Origin: Fundicoccus ignavus
Lineage (GTDB): Bacteria > Bacillota > Bacilli > Lactobacillales > Aerococcaceae
Reading direction: 5' to 3'
Length of the DNA stretch: 64,000 nucleotides
Assembly (NCBI RefSeq): GCF_009659375.1
Contig: NZ_WJQT01000012.1
Location: 24,005-88,004, forward strand
Part shown: positions 45,616-54,183 of the stretch, piece by piece
How the letters are laid out: the number at the start of each line of letters is the position of its first letter
Numbering within the stretch: position 1 is the first letter of the stretch
The notes under the pieces: model-generated
Database searches by the model: none
Told to the model about the DNA's origin: nothing
The model's input: the letters and a program-made list of their open reading frames with translations, nothing else
Translations under genes and position numbers: made by a program

Positions 45616-46079
45616 ATATTGTTTTAAACGGTTAACTATGAACGATGGCTGTAAGGTTTATTCACTCATAATCTTGGACTTTCGTTATAAAAGTGGATAT
45701 TCTCGACACAATATTTAATCTACTAAAACAATTGATAAGTAGGATGGATAGGTCAAGGAAGAAGATGTACATTAAACAGTTAACGTGGTCAAAGACTCAC
45801 TTTCTTAGAGTGTCAAACAATAAAGAGAAGCTTACACATATGGTAAGAATATGACTGAATGACAAGATATGAAGAATGTGCTGTCTAAAGTGATAAATAA
45901 AAGTAACAGATTAATGCTATTCTTTGATTAATGATAAGGCAACTTCTCTCGATCAGCGACCTAGAATTGAATGTTAAGGCTTAAAAATGAGGGGCAAAAA
46001 GTGCGAATAATCAATCTTTCTACAACATACTGCTGTCTACAGAATAATGGGCAATTGATGGGATGCTTGAGGAATAAAA

Positions 46080-46093
46080 TGTAAGCGTATTAA
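46080..46093. promoter_or_regulatory. cre-like site upstream of sugar binding protein
   Basis: TGTAAGCGTATTAA differs from TGNAANCGNWNNCA at one position. It lies 116 bp before the start of the binding-protein gene, fitting CcpA repression. Confidence 0.5.
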
Positions 46094-46208
46094 TTAATGT
46101 CATGAAACTGCTATAATTGTCACTGGTCTAGTAACGCAGATTTATCATAATTGATAATATGTAACTATCTTATGACATCGAAAGTGTCAAACTATTAGGA
46201 GGGATTTT

Positions 46209-47573
46209 ATGAGAAAGTTTTGGAGAAAAAGTTGTATAGCACTCATGCTGAGTTCTGTTATGGTATCTTCGGCCAATTCATTGGTAGAGGTTAGGGCTGA
46301 AGAGGGAAAAGTGATTAATATTTACTCTTGGAATACAGAGTTTAGAGATCGTGTGGTGGCAGTATACTCTAAGGTGGAGTCAACATCAGATGATGGAACA
46401 ATCACTACTTTAAAGGATGGTACCGAAATTCATTGGATCATTAACCCAAATCAAGATGGTGTCTATCAACAAAAACTCGATGAGGCTTTACTAAAACAGA
46501 TGGATGCTACTGGAGATGATTTAGTCGATATCTTTTTATCTGAAACAGATTATGTTAACAAGTATGTGGATGAAGTAGTTGATGTTACAATCCCGTTGGT
46601 AGATTTAGGCATCGATGTCGAGAAGGATTTGGCAGATCAATTTGAATTTTCAAGAACCACTCCTTCAGACCAAAGCGGTGTTCAAAGAGGATCAACTTGG
46701 CAAGGGGCACCCGGTCTATTGGTTTATCGCCGTGATATCGCTTTAGAGGTATTTGGTACAGATGACCCTGAGGAAATTGCTAAGAAAACTGAAAATTGGG
46801 ATGTATTAAAAGAAAGTGCAGAAGCTCTTAAAGAAAAAGGTTATTATGTGTTCTCTTCCTATGCGGATACATTCAGGCTCTATGGAAATGCTATTGAACA
46901 ATCATGGGTAGAGCCAGATTCAACTGTTATTAAGGTTGATCAAAAAATTATTGATTGGGTCACTGATTCAAAAGAATGGTTAGAAGCGGGCTACTTTGAT
47001 GAGACTGTAAAAGGCCAATGGAATGATGATTGGAATAAAGCGATGGGATCTCAATCTAAAACATTTGGATTTCTGTTTCCGGCTTGGGGAATCGACTTTG
47101 TTCTAAAACCCAACTGGGATGGAGCAGAAGGGTCGTGGGCAGTGACCACACCGCCTCAAGAATATAATTGGGGTGGATCTTATATTCATGCAGCTACGGG
47201 GAGTGATAATTTAGAATATGCAAAAGATATAATTCTTGAGTTAACTGCCAACAAAGAGAATTTATTGAACATATCTAGAGAATATTTAGATTTTACAAAT
47301 ACGATGAGCGGTATGAAAGAAGTTAGTGAAGATGATACATTTTCTCATGAATTCTTAGCTGGTCAAAACCCCTTCACATACTTTACACCCGTTGCAGAGA
47401 ATATCAAAGTGGCACCTTTATCAGCTTATGATCAAGCTTGTGTAGAATTAATTCAGAATGCATTTGGAGATTATTTCCAAGGTCAAGTAACTTTTGAACA
47501 AGCAAAAGAAAACTTTGAAATAGCTGTTAAAGAACGTCATCCTGAAATAACTGAAGTCGCATGGCCAGAATAA
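46209..47573 (+). CDS. Carbohydrate ABC importer binding protein
   Basis: Family 1 extracellular solute-binding protein, 454 residues. The signal peptide is about 1-32 (IALMLSSVMVSSANSLVEVRA-EE). The mature start INIYSWNTEFRDRV and later PNWDGAEGSWAVTTPPQEYNWGGSYIHAATGSDN resemble ABC sugar-binding proteins. No lipobox cysteine is present; the only early Cys (residue 9) lies before the hydrophobic core. TTAGGAGG precedes the ATG. It is followed by two permeases, an AraC regulator and a GH3 enzyme, so the ligand is probably a beta-linked oligosaccharide. Confidence 0.9.
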   Translation: MRKFWRKSCIALMLSSVMVSSANSLVEVRAEEGKVINIYSWNTEFRDRVVAVYSKVESTSDDGTITTLKDGTEIHWIINPNQDGVYQQKLDEALLKQMDATGDDLVDIFLSETDYVNKYVDEVVDVTIPLVDLGIDVEKDLADQFEFSRTTPSDQSGVQRGSTWQGAPGLLVYRRDIALEVFGTDDPEEIAKKTENWDVLKESAEALKEKGYYVFSSYADTFRLYGNAIEQSWVEPDSTVIKVDQKIIDWVTDSKEWLEAGYFDETVKGQWNDDWNKAMGSQSKTFGFLFPAWGIDFVLKPNWDGAEGSWAVTTPPQEYNWGGSYIHAATGSDNLEYAKDIILELTANKENLLNISREYLDFTNTMSGMKEVSEDDTFSHEFLAGQNPFTYFTPVAENIKVAPLSAYDQACVELIQNAFGDYFQGQVTFEQAKENFEIAVKERHPEITEVAWPE

Positions 47574-47658
47574 TAATGAACAGTTAACCAAATTATAAAG
47601 CGAAGTAAGCAGTGTAATTATGGCTTTTCTTCGCTTTGTTTCTTGAAGGAGAATCGAT

Positions 47659-48624
47659 ATGAAACGAAGCAAGCGCTCAGTCAACTATTCAAAATGGGGA
47701 TATATATTCATCATCCCATTCTTTATTACCTATTTTATTTTTTCATTAATTCCACTTTTGGATACAATAAGGTTTAGCTTTTTTGAGTATTTTAGATCAG
47801 GAATGCGTATAATAGGTCCAAATTTCATTGGCCTAGCGAACTACAAAGCTTTATTGGATTCAGATATGTTACGCTATGCAGGCAATACGATGGTATTATG
47901 GTCTTTAGGTTTTATTCCCCAAATTACCGTAGCGATGTTATTAGCTGTATGGTTTACAGATAAACGGACAAAAATGACAGGTTTACAATTTTTTAAAGTC
48001 GTCATGTATTTACCTAATTTAATCATGGCGTCAGCTTTTGCAATGATGTTTTTTGCTTTATTTTCAACGAATGGTCCTGTAAACTCAATACTTTTGGACT
48101 TGGGTTGGATAAAAGAGAAGATTGATTTTCTAGGGACCCCTTTTGGAACAAGAGCTATGATAGGGTTTATGAATTTTCTCATGTGGTTTGGTAATACTGC
48201 TATACTGTTAATGGCAGCTATACTTGGTATTAATGAGGAAATATTCGAATCTGCAGAAATAGATGGATGTTCACCATTTCAAAAGTTTACGCTCATTACA
48301 TTGCCTTTAATTCGCCCTATTCTGACTTATACTTTAATCACATCCATAATCGGTGGATTACAAATGTTTGATGTTCCCCAAATTCTGACGAATGGGCAAG
48401 GATCTCCTAATCGTACATCCATGACTTTAATCATGTTTCTTAACAGTCATTTAAAGAGCCGGAACTATGGAATGGCAGGAGCTTTGTCTGTCTACTTATT
48501 TATTGTAAGTGGCATTCTATGTTATTTTGTGTACAAAATGCTAGAAGAAAAAGATCCAACGGGTATGATGCGTGAAAAAGCAAAAAAGAACAAAAAAAAG
48601 GACGTGACACTAAATGAAAAGTAA
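47659..48624 (+). CDS. Sugar ABC importer permease, MalF type
   Basis: 321 residues, six predicted membrane segments starting YIFIIPFFITYFIFSLIPL. The EAA loop that docks to the ATPase is ESAEIDGCSPFQKFTLITLPLIRP. The C-terminus is basic (REKAKKNKKKD). AAGGAG precedes the ATG. It overlaps the next permease by 11 bp, so translation is probably coupled. Confidence 0.93.
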   Translation: MKRSKRSVNYSKWGYIFIIPFFITYFIFSLIPLLDTIRFSFFEYFRSGMRIIGPNFIGLANYKALLDSDMLRYAGNTMVLWSLGFIPQITVAMLLAVWFTDKRTKMTGLQFFKVVMYLPNLIMASAFAMMFFALFSTNGPVNSILLDLGWIKEKIDFLGTPFGTRAMIGFMNFLMWFGNTAILLMAAILGINEEIFESAEIDGCSPFQKFTLITLPLIRPILTYTLITSIIGGLQMFDVPQILTNGQGSPNRTSMTLIMFLNSHLKSRNYGMAGALSVYLFIVSGILCYFVYKMLEEKDPTGMMREKAKKNKKKDVTLNEK

Positions 48625-49453
48625 ACGATTACTGTACATTGTAGCCAAATATATAGTGTTAATATTCTTATCTATTTTGTGCTTGTTTTCCTTTTATATT
48701 CTGATTATCAATTCAACTCGCTCTCATTCAGAATTGCAAAAAGGATTTTCCGCTTTACCAGGGAGTCATTTTATGGAAAACTTGCGCAAGGTTGCGACGG
48801 ACGGTACCTTTCCGATGTTTAGAGGAATTGCCAACAGTGTTTGGGTCTCAACAGCGGTCGCTGTTTTGTGTACATACTTCTCAGCATTAACCGCGTACGG
48901 AATTTATCGCTATGATTTCAAAATGAAAAAATGGGCATTTACGTTTATTATGGCTATTTTAGTGATGCCAACTCAAGTAACAGCAATGGGATTTTTGCGT
49001 CTCATCACAAATTTAAACTTAGATGATACGCTATGGCCCTTGATTATTCCATCGATAGCTTCACCGGCTGTTTTTTACTTTATGTTTAGTTATTTAAAAG
49101 CGACCTTATCATTATCAATTGTTGAAGCTGCAAGGATTGATGGTTGTGGAGAATTTGCAATTTTTAATAGAATCGTCTTGCCGATTATGAAGCCAGCTAT
49201 GGCGGTCCAGGCCATTTTTGTATTTGTGGGTGCGTGGAATAATTACTTTATCCCGGCATTAATTATTAATTCTAAAGATAAAATGACTGTTCCAGTTTTA
49301 ATTGCAACACTTCGCGGTGCTGATTTTATGAACTTTGATATGGCTAAAGTTTATATGATGATAGTGGTGGCTATTATTCCTATTGTAATCGTTTACCTAC
49401 TGTTGTCTAAATATATTATTGCAGGTGTGACATTAGGAAGTGTGAAAGAATAA
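48614..49453 (+). CDS. Sugar ABC importer permease, MalG type
   Basis: 279 residues, six membrane segments. The EAA loop is EAARIDGCGEFAIFNRIVLPIMKPAM. It starts inside the preceding permease gene, with AAAAAGGA upstream. No ATPase gene is present in the cluster, so the pair must use an ATPase encoded elsewhere, as with MsmK/MsmX. Confidence 0.93.
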   Translation: MKSKRLLYIVAKYIVLIFLSILCLFSFYILIINSTRSHSELQKGFSALPGSHFMENLRKVATDGTFPMFRGIANSVWVSTAVAVLCTYFSALTAYGIYRYDFKMKKWAFTFIMAILVMPTQVTAMGFLRLITNLNLDDTLWPLIIPSIASPAVFYFMFSYLKATLSLSIVEAARIDGCGEFAIFNRIVLPIMKPAMAVQAIFVFVGAWNNYFIPALIINSKDKMTVPVLIATLRGADFMNFDMAKVYMMIVVAIIPIVIVYLLLSKYIIAGVTLGSVKE

Positions 49454-49827
49454 CCTATTACTGATAGGATGAAGAGTGCATCCTATTAATAAATCGTACA
49501 AGATAAAGAAGAAAATCTGGCAGTATAAATAGAAACTATCTCAAATAAAATTGAAACGTTATCCATATAACTAGATTGAGTAAAGAGAAGCAATTCAGTC
49601 GTTGGTTGAGTGAAGGCGAATGAAACATAGGTTATCATCGGTCGATTTATCAAGACTTTAAGTAGCTGATATGAAGAAGTGACGATTGACTGTGACCTTG
49701 CTTATATAAGTATTTTTTCGGCTCATTTCATCCATTCAGTTATTCAACCATTACTCTTTTTCAGATTGATGCTATTATATAAATAAATAAGCTAATCAGA
49801 TTAAAGTTTTAAAAGAGGTGTATAATA
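49454..49827. other. Intergenic region with weak hairpin
   Basis: About 370 bp. An ATAGGATG / CATCCTAT hairpin at 49464-49486 follows the permease but lacks a T-run. Nothing else is recognised. Confidence 0.45.
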
Positions 49828-50583
49828 GTGGGACCGTTTAATGATAAATGGATAATTGAACCAGATTTTTCTGAACAAGGTATATTTCACCGCAAGTTAT
49901 CAGAAGAATATTTATTTTATAAAGCAGTTGCTGAAGGTAACCTAAGCGTGATTGAAAAGAACTTAAAACAAAATAAATTTATTGAATCAAAAGGTGTCGG
50001 TAAACTTTCAAACAATCCGATTGTTAACATTAAATATCATTTTGTCGTTACTACCGCAATGATTACAAGATTTTGCAGCAGTGCTGGTATGGAAATTGAA
50101 AGAGCTTTTCGCTTAAGTGATTACTATATACAAAAGATGGATCAATTACAAACCTTTGAAGAGGTCCATCGACTTCATGAAACAATGGTGTGGGATTTTA
50201 CGGATAAAATGCGGATGATTAAAAAAAATGATAAAGCTAGTAAGCATGTGACTGAATGTAAAAATTATATTTATGCACACATTCAAGAACGAATTTTTGT
50301 GGAGGATATTGCGAAGGAATTAAGACTCAATTCAAGTTATTTGTCACGACTGTTTAAATCTGAGATGGGCCAGCCAATCAGTAACTATATCAATCAACAA
50401 AAAATAAAATTATCCATGAATTTATTGAGGTACTCAGATGAATCGATTTTGGATATAGCTAATAAATTTTCATATTCATCACAAAGTCATTTTATTAAAC
50501 ATTTTAAAGATTACGTCGGAATGACACCTAAGGTTTTTAGAGATCAACATTATATGACATTAGATATGGTAAACATCGAATGA
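49828..50583 (+). CDS. AraC-family regulator
   Basis: 251 residues. The C-terminal ~100 residues form an AraC double helix-turn-helix (IFVEDIAKELRLNSSYLSRLFKSEMGQPISNYINQQKI and ILDIANKFSYSSQSHFIKHFKDYVGMTPKVFRD). The N-terminal part has no cupin motif that I can see and resembles regulators that sit beside glycosidases. The start is GTG with AGAGGTG upstream. It lies between the importer and the GH3 gene, 39 bp before the latter, and probably activates the cluster. Confidence 0.88.
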   Translation: MGPFNDKWIIEPDFSEQGIFHRKLSEEYLFYKAVAEGNLSVIEKNLKQNKFIESKGVGKLSNNPIVNIKYHFVVTTAMITRFCSSAGMEIERAFRLSDYYIQKMDQLQTFEEVHRLHETMVWDFTDKMRMIKKNDKASKHVTECKNYIYAHIQERIFVEDIAKELRLNSSYLSRLFKSEMGQPISNYINQQKIKLSMNLLRYSDESILDIANKFSYSSQSHFIKHFKDYVGMTPKVFRDQHYMTLDMVNIE

Positions 50584-50622
50584 TTTACAGATAGATTTTA
50601 CCTTGATGAGTGGAGGAGAGAC

Positions 50623-52992
50623 ATGACAAATTCAGCGAATGTTAATGAGTTGGTACAACTTATTAACATAAAGGATGGGATTCTTGGTGAAAGAAAGAGT
50701 CGGCCAAAGATGAAAGAACTTTTAAGAGAAGCAGCAGGAGAAAGTATAGTTCTCTTAGAAAATGATGGTGTGTTGCCAATAAAACCTCAAAGTAAGGTAG
50801 CGGTTTTTGGAAGAACACAATTAGATTATTTTTTTGTAGGCTATGGTTCAGGTGGAGAGGTAAATCCTCCCGAAGTAGTTAATGTAATCGACGGACTTAA
50901 GAATAAATCAGTTCAATTATATGAACCCTTAGCTGAAGTTTACGAAGAATACGCGAATAATCATAAGGTTAAAGATGAAATATGGGGTCAATGGCCGCGT
51001 TACTTTGAAGAAATGTCTGTAGATGATTCATTAATGATTCAAGCTGCTGAGCAAACGGATGTCGCGATTGTAGTAATCGGAAGAGCAGCAGGTGAAGACA
51101 GGGAGAATATCTTAGAGGCTGGAAGTTATTATTTAACTGAAAAAGAGACAGCGCTCATCGAACAGGTTACGAAACATTTTGAAAAAGTCGTCTTGATCAT
51201 AAATAGTGGGAATGTAATGGATCTTACGTGGACTGAACACTATAATTTCTCAGCAATTCTGTTCGCTTGGCAGGGGGGAATGGAAAGTGGAAATGCACTG
51301 GCTGATCTATTAGTTGGGGATGTCAATCCTTCAGGGAAATTACCAGATACTATAGCCCGTCATTATAAAGATTATCCAAGTTCTGATCACTTTGGACAGG
51401 AAGATTTTGTTGAATATGTGGAAGATATATTTGTTGGCTATCGTTACTTTGAGACTTTTCATCCAGAAAAAGTTCTCTATCCATTTGGATACGGACTGAG
51501 CTATTCGAAGTTTTCGCTAGATTCAAAATGTATTATCGAAGGCACAAAAATTAACATTACCACCAATGTCACTAATGTAGGAAAAGTTGCTGGTAAGCAA
51601 ACAGTTCAAGTGTATTATCATCCTCCACAAGGTCGACTAGGTAAATCACGTCGAAATTTAATTCGATTTGCTAAAACTCAATTGCTTAAACCCAATGAGA
51701 GCCAAGAAGTTGAACTTACTTTTAACTTGAAAGAATTAGCCTCTTATGATGACACGGGTGTAACTGGACACCCATTCAGTTATCTATTAGAAGCAGGTGA
51801 TTACGAGTTCCTTGTTGGAGATTGTGTCACTCACCTAAAAAAGGTAGGGACATATTCTTTAAAAGAGCTAACTGTTATCGAAGAACTGAGTCAAATTTCA
51901 GCACCTAATGAAAATTTTAAACGATTAGTTGCGGAAACCATTGATGGAAAGTTAGTTAAGAGGTATCAACCAGTCACTCGCCAGCAGATTCCTGTGAAAG
52001 TGAGAATTGATGAGCAATTAGAATCATTTCCTGAATTGGATGGCAGTCAATATTTTCTAAATACCGAACAATCAATGCAAGCGATTATAAATTCTTTATC
52101 AACAATTGAATTAGATGCTCTCACACGTGGTGAAGGTAGGATGAATAGTTCTTTTGGACCAAAAGGTAATGCAGGAATGTTTGGTGGAACGATTGAATCT
52201 TTAAGGGATAAAGGAATTCCACCCATTATTACAACGGATGGTCCAGCAGGAATTCGTCTCAATTATTATGCCTCCTTATTACCCTGTGGGACAGCATTAG
52301 CAAGCACCTGGAATTTGAATTTGATTCATCGAATTGGGAAAGAGTTTGGAAAAGAATTGCATGAACTGGGTTCTGACATTATTCTCGCACCAGGGATTAA
52401 TATTCATCGTAATCCCTTAGGAGGACGAAACTTCGAGTACTTCTCTGAAGATCCTTATTTAACAGGCAAAATGGCAGCGAGTTATGTTAAAGGTGTTCAA
52501 ACCGAAAAAGTATCAGCTTGTCCCAAACATTTTGCATGTAATAATCAAGAAACCAATCGAAATTATAATGATTCTAGGGTATCAGAAAGAGCTTTAAGAG
52601 AAATTTACCTAAAAGCTTTTGAAATATGCATAAAAGAAGCTCAGCCTCATGCGATTATGGCAGCTTATAATAAAATTAATGGAATATGGGCCCATTACCA
52701 TTATGACTTAATGACCGAAATATTGAGAAATGAATGGGGCTTTCAAGGGTGTGTTATGACAGATTGGTGGATGCGTATGTCGCCTGATCCAAACTATGAA
52801 TACCTTGAAAATAATGCCTATCGAATCAGAGCCCAAGTGGATATCTTGATGCCAGGGGGGCATTCATTCGAAGTAAAAGAATCGGATGATTCTCTCATTC
52901 AGTCCTTAAATCATCCTGAAGGTATCCACTTGAAAGAGGTTCAACGTTCTGCACTCAATATACTCAGATTAATTCAAAAGCTTAAAGGCTAA
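50623..52992 (+). CDS. Glycoside hydrolase family 3, domain-permuted
   Basis: 789 residues, cytoplasmic (no signal peptide). The order is reversed compared with classical GH3. The (alpha/beta) sandwich domain comes first (AAGESIVLLENDGVLPI ... VFGRTQLDYFFVGYGSGG ... PFGYGLSYSKF), then a fibronectin-III-like domain (about 300-400). The catalytic barrel is last (ITTDGPAGIRLNY, GINIHRNPLGGRNFEYFSEDP, CPKHFACNNQETNR, IMAAYNKING, VMTDWW). The nucleophile is the Asp in VMTDWW. Permuted GH3 enzymes are known, for example Butyrivibrio BglA. Beta-glucosidase or related activity on the imported sugar is likely. GGAGGAG precedes the ATG. Confidence 0.92.
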   Translation: MTNSANVNELVQLINIKDGILGERKSRPKMKELLREAAGESIVLLENDGVLPIKPQSKVAVFGRTQLDYFFVGYGSGGEVNPPEVVNVIDGLKNKSVQLYEPLAEVYEEYANNHKVKDEIWGQWPRYFEEMSVDDSLMIQAAEQTDVAIVVIGRAAGEDRENILEAGSYYLTEKETALIEQVTKHFEKVVLIINSGNVMDLTWTEHYNFSAILFAWQGGMESGNALADLLVGDVNPSGKLPDTIARHYKDYPSSDHFGQEDFVEYVEDIFVGYRYFETFHPEKVLYPFGYGLSYSKFSLDSKCIIEGTKINITTNVTNVGKVAGKQTVQVYYHPPQGRLGKSRRNLIRFAKTQLLKPNESQEVELTFNLKELASYDDTGVTGHPFSYLLEAGDYEFLVGDCVTHLKKVGTYSLKELTVIEELSQISAPNENFKRLVAETIDGKLVKRYQPVTRQQIPVKVRIDEQLESFPELDGSQYFLNTEQSMQAIINSLSTIELDALTRGEGRMNSSFGPKGNAGMFGGTIESLRDKGIPPIITTDGPAGIRLNYYASLLPCGTALASTWNLNLIHRIGKEFGKELHELGSDIILAPGINIHRNPLGGRNFEYFSEDPYLTGKMAASYVKGVQTEKVSACPKHFACNNQETNRNYNDSRVSERALREIYLKAFEICIKEAQPHAIMAAYNKINGIWAHYHYDLMTEILRNEWGFQGCVMTDWWMRMSPDPNYEYLENNAYRIRAQVDILMPGGHSFEVKESDDSLIQSLNHPEGIHLKEVQRSALNILRLIQKLKG

Positions 52993-53056
52993 ACTATCTG
53001 ACCACCAACAGATAATCAGTGTCATTACCGTGTGGAGATTCGATTAAACCTGAGCA

Positions 53057-53250
53057 AAAGAAGTATTAGAAAGTCATTCAGGTAAGAATACGTATAGGCT
53101 CTCTAAGAAAGATAGATATTGAGACGGTTTTCGAGCCTAAAAAACGAAATTTTGATGTACGTAGCGTTCGTGTCAGAGGATAGGTCGGTGTGATACATGA
53201 CATCGGTTTGCTTTTAATGAGGATGAAATTAACAAATTTGAGTGGGACAT
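53057..53250 (+). pseudogene. 3' remnant of IS1182 transposase
   Basis: In two frames it reads KEVLESHSGKNTYRLS, then RKIDIETVFEPKKRNFDVRS, VRVRG, stop, VGVIHDIGLLLMRMKLTNLSG. These align with the C-terminus of the IS1182 transposase at 32.9-33.1 kb (KEYLESDSG; RKIEVEPVFGQMKRNFGMRR; IGILLMAMNLTRLAE). It is a separate, more diverged copy. Confidence 0.85.
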
Positions 53251-53301
53251 TTTGATAACGTATCATTCAGAATAAATGATATAGAAAGATTATTCAAAAA
53301 A

Positions 53302-53346
53302 AGAACCATCACAGTCGTCATGATAAATTGACTGGGAGGGTTCTTT
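53302..53346 (+). terminator. Imperfect terminator hairpin
   Basis: AGAACC / GGTTCT outer stem and AGTC / GACT inner stem, then TTTCTTC. Probably belongs to the IS remnant. Confidence 0.55.
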
Positions 53347-53516
53347 CTTCTGCTTAGCCTTAAGTATCGGTTGAGACTTATTGTCCATCTCTTTGCTGAA
53401 GGTTATAAACTATTGTTAATTAACCAATCTCTGTATTTCGCTCAGTTGATGGTTTATCAAGTGATGTTCTTAACTCAATTGGCGCTCTTTATTGCATCGT
53501 TCGAAATGAAATGCAA

Positions 53517-53625
53517 AAGGAGTGTCGGCCTGCTGATCAACACAAATAAAATACTTTGTGTTTCTAATATAATCGTCGTGGACCGTGGGACACGACACCG
53601 CCACGGTTTTCTTGTTGAAAGTCAT
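53517..53625 (+). repeat. Two-hairpin repeat, copy A
   Basis: Hairpin 1 at 53522-53543 (GTGTCGG ... CAACAC, partly degenerate), TATAAT at 53568-53573, hairpin 2 at 53575-53596 (GTCGTG / CACGAC, 10-nt loop), then ACCGCC and the near-palindrome TTTTCTTGTTGAAAG. Spacings equal those of copies B and C. Confidence 0.8.
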
Positions 53626-53674
53626 ACAAGTTTTGTAAGGGTAAAATATTGCCGGAAGCTCCTCGCGAATTGAG

Positions 53675-53834
53675 AAGGCTGCTGAAAAAGCATTAAAATA
53701 TTCTCATAGTGGTGGATTCCACTTAAAATAACTGATTATGTATAGGTTTTGTAGGACATCAACCTATATTTGTTGTTGATTTTAGTGAGCTTTCCCACCT
53801 CTCTTTTGAAAAGTGCTACTTTTTCAGTAGCCTC
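53675..53834. mobile_element. 160-bp MITE-like element
   Basis: Terminal inverted repeats AAGGCTGCTGAAAAAGCA and (reverse complement of the right end) GAGGCTACTGAAAAAGTA match at 15 of 18 positions. The element is flanked on both sides by CGAATTGAG (53666-53674 and 53835-53843), a 9-bp target-site duplication. It encodes nothing. Its parent transposase is not in the window. Confidence 0.8.
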
Positions 53835-54132
53835 CGAATTGAGCGAGTTACCCAAATGCCCCTAAAAGTCCCTCGCTCCGGAAACGAAGGTCCGGAGCAT
53901 TAAGACTGCATTAACAGAGAACAGCTCAATGCTTCGTAAAGAAGTAACGAGCACTGCGCGATGATTCCGATCCTAAATTAAAAATTGACAACATTAAACC
54001 AGATTGCTATCAACAAAGAAGAAACAGAAAAGTAGAGCTGGCTATCTCTCTGCTTCTCAACCTCGTAATAAGGGAGAGTTTGATTTTTTCACATCAAACA
54101 AATTTCCCCAAATAGCAATTAACCGCACATAA

Positions 54133-54172
54133 AACCCCAGACACTCAACCAGTTGGCTAGGTGTCTGGGGTT
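54133..54172. terminator. Bidirectional terminator
   Basis: CCCCAGACAC / GTGTCTGGGG stem with a 16-nt loop; an A-run precedes it, giving T's on the minus strand, where it ends the CorC-like gene. Confidence 0.88.
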
Positions 54173-54183
54173 CGTATTGTGGC

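Larger units (their letters stand above)
45420..46208. other. Long intergenic region
   Basis: About 790 bp. Apart from a terminator at 45573 and a cre-like site at 46080, I see no gene or RNA. Confidence 0.5.
52993..54183. other. Gene-poor region of mobile-element debris
   Basis: About 1.2 kb. It holds an IS1182 remnant, a hairpin terminator, a two-hairpin repeat, a 160-bp MITE-like element with target duplication and a terminator (separate entries). The 100-codon open frame at 53371 runs across the repeat and is not supported. Confidence 0.65.

Noticed and set aside
45500..46150. Possible small RNA or regulator in the long gap before the sugar importer
   Set aside because: No promoter-terminator pair beyond the end of the upstream gene was convincing; only the cre-like site is supported.
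53371..53673. 100-codon frame after the GH3 gene
   Set aside because: It runs through the two-hairpin repeat copy A and into the MITE flank; no ribosome site or recognisable protein.
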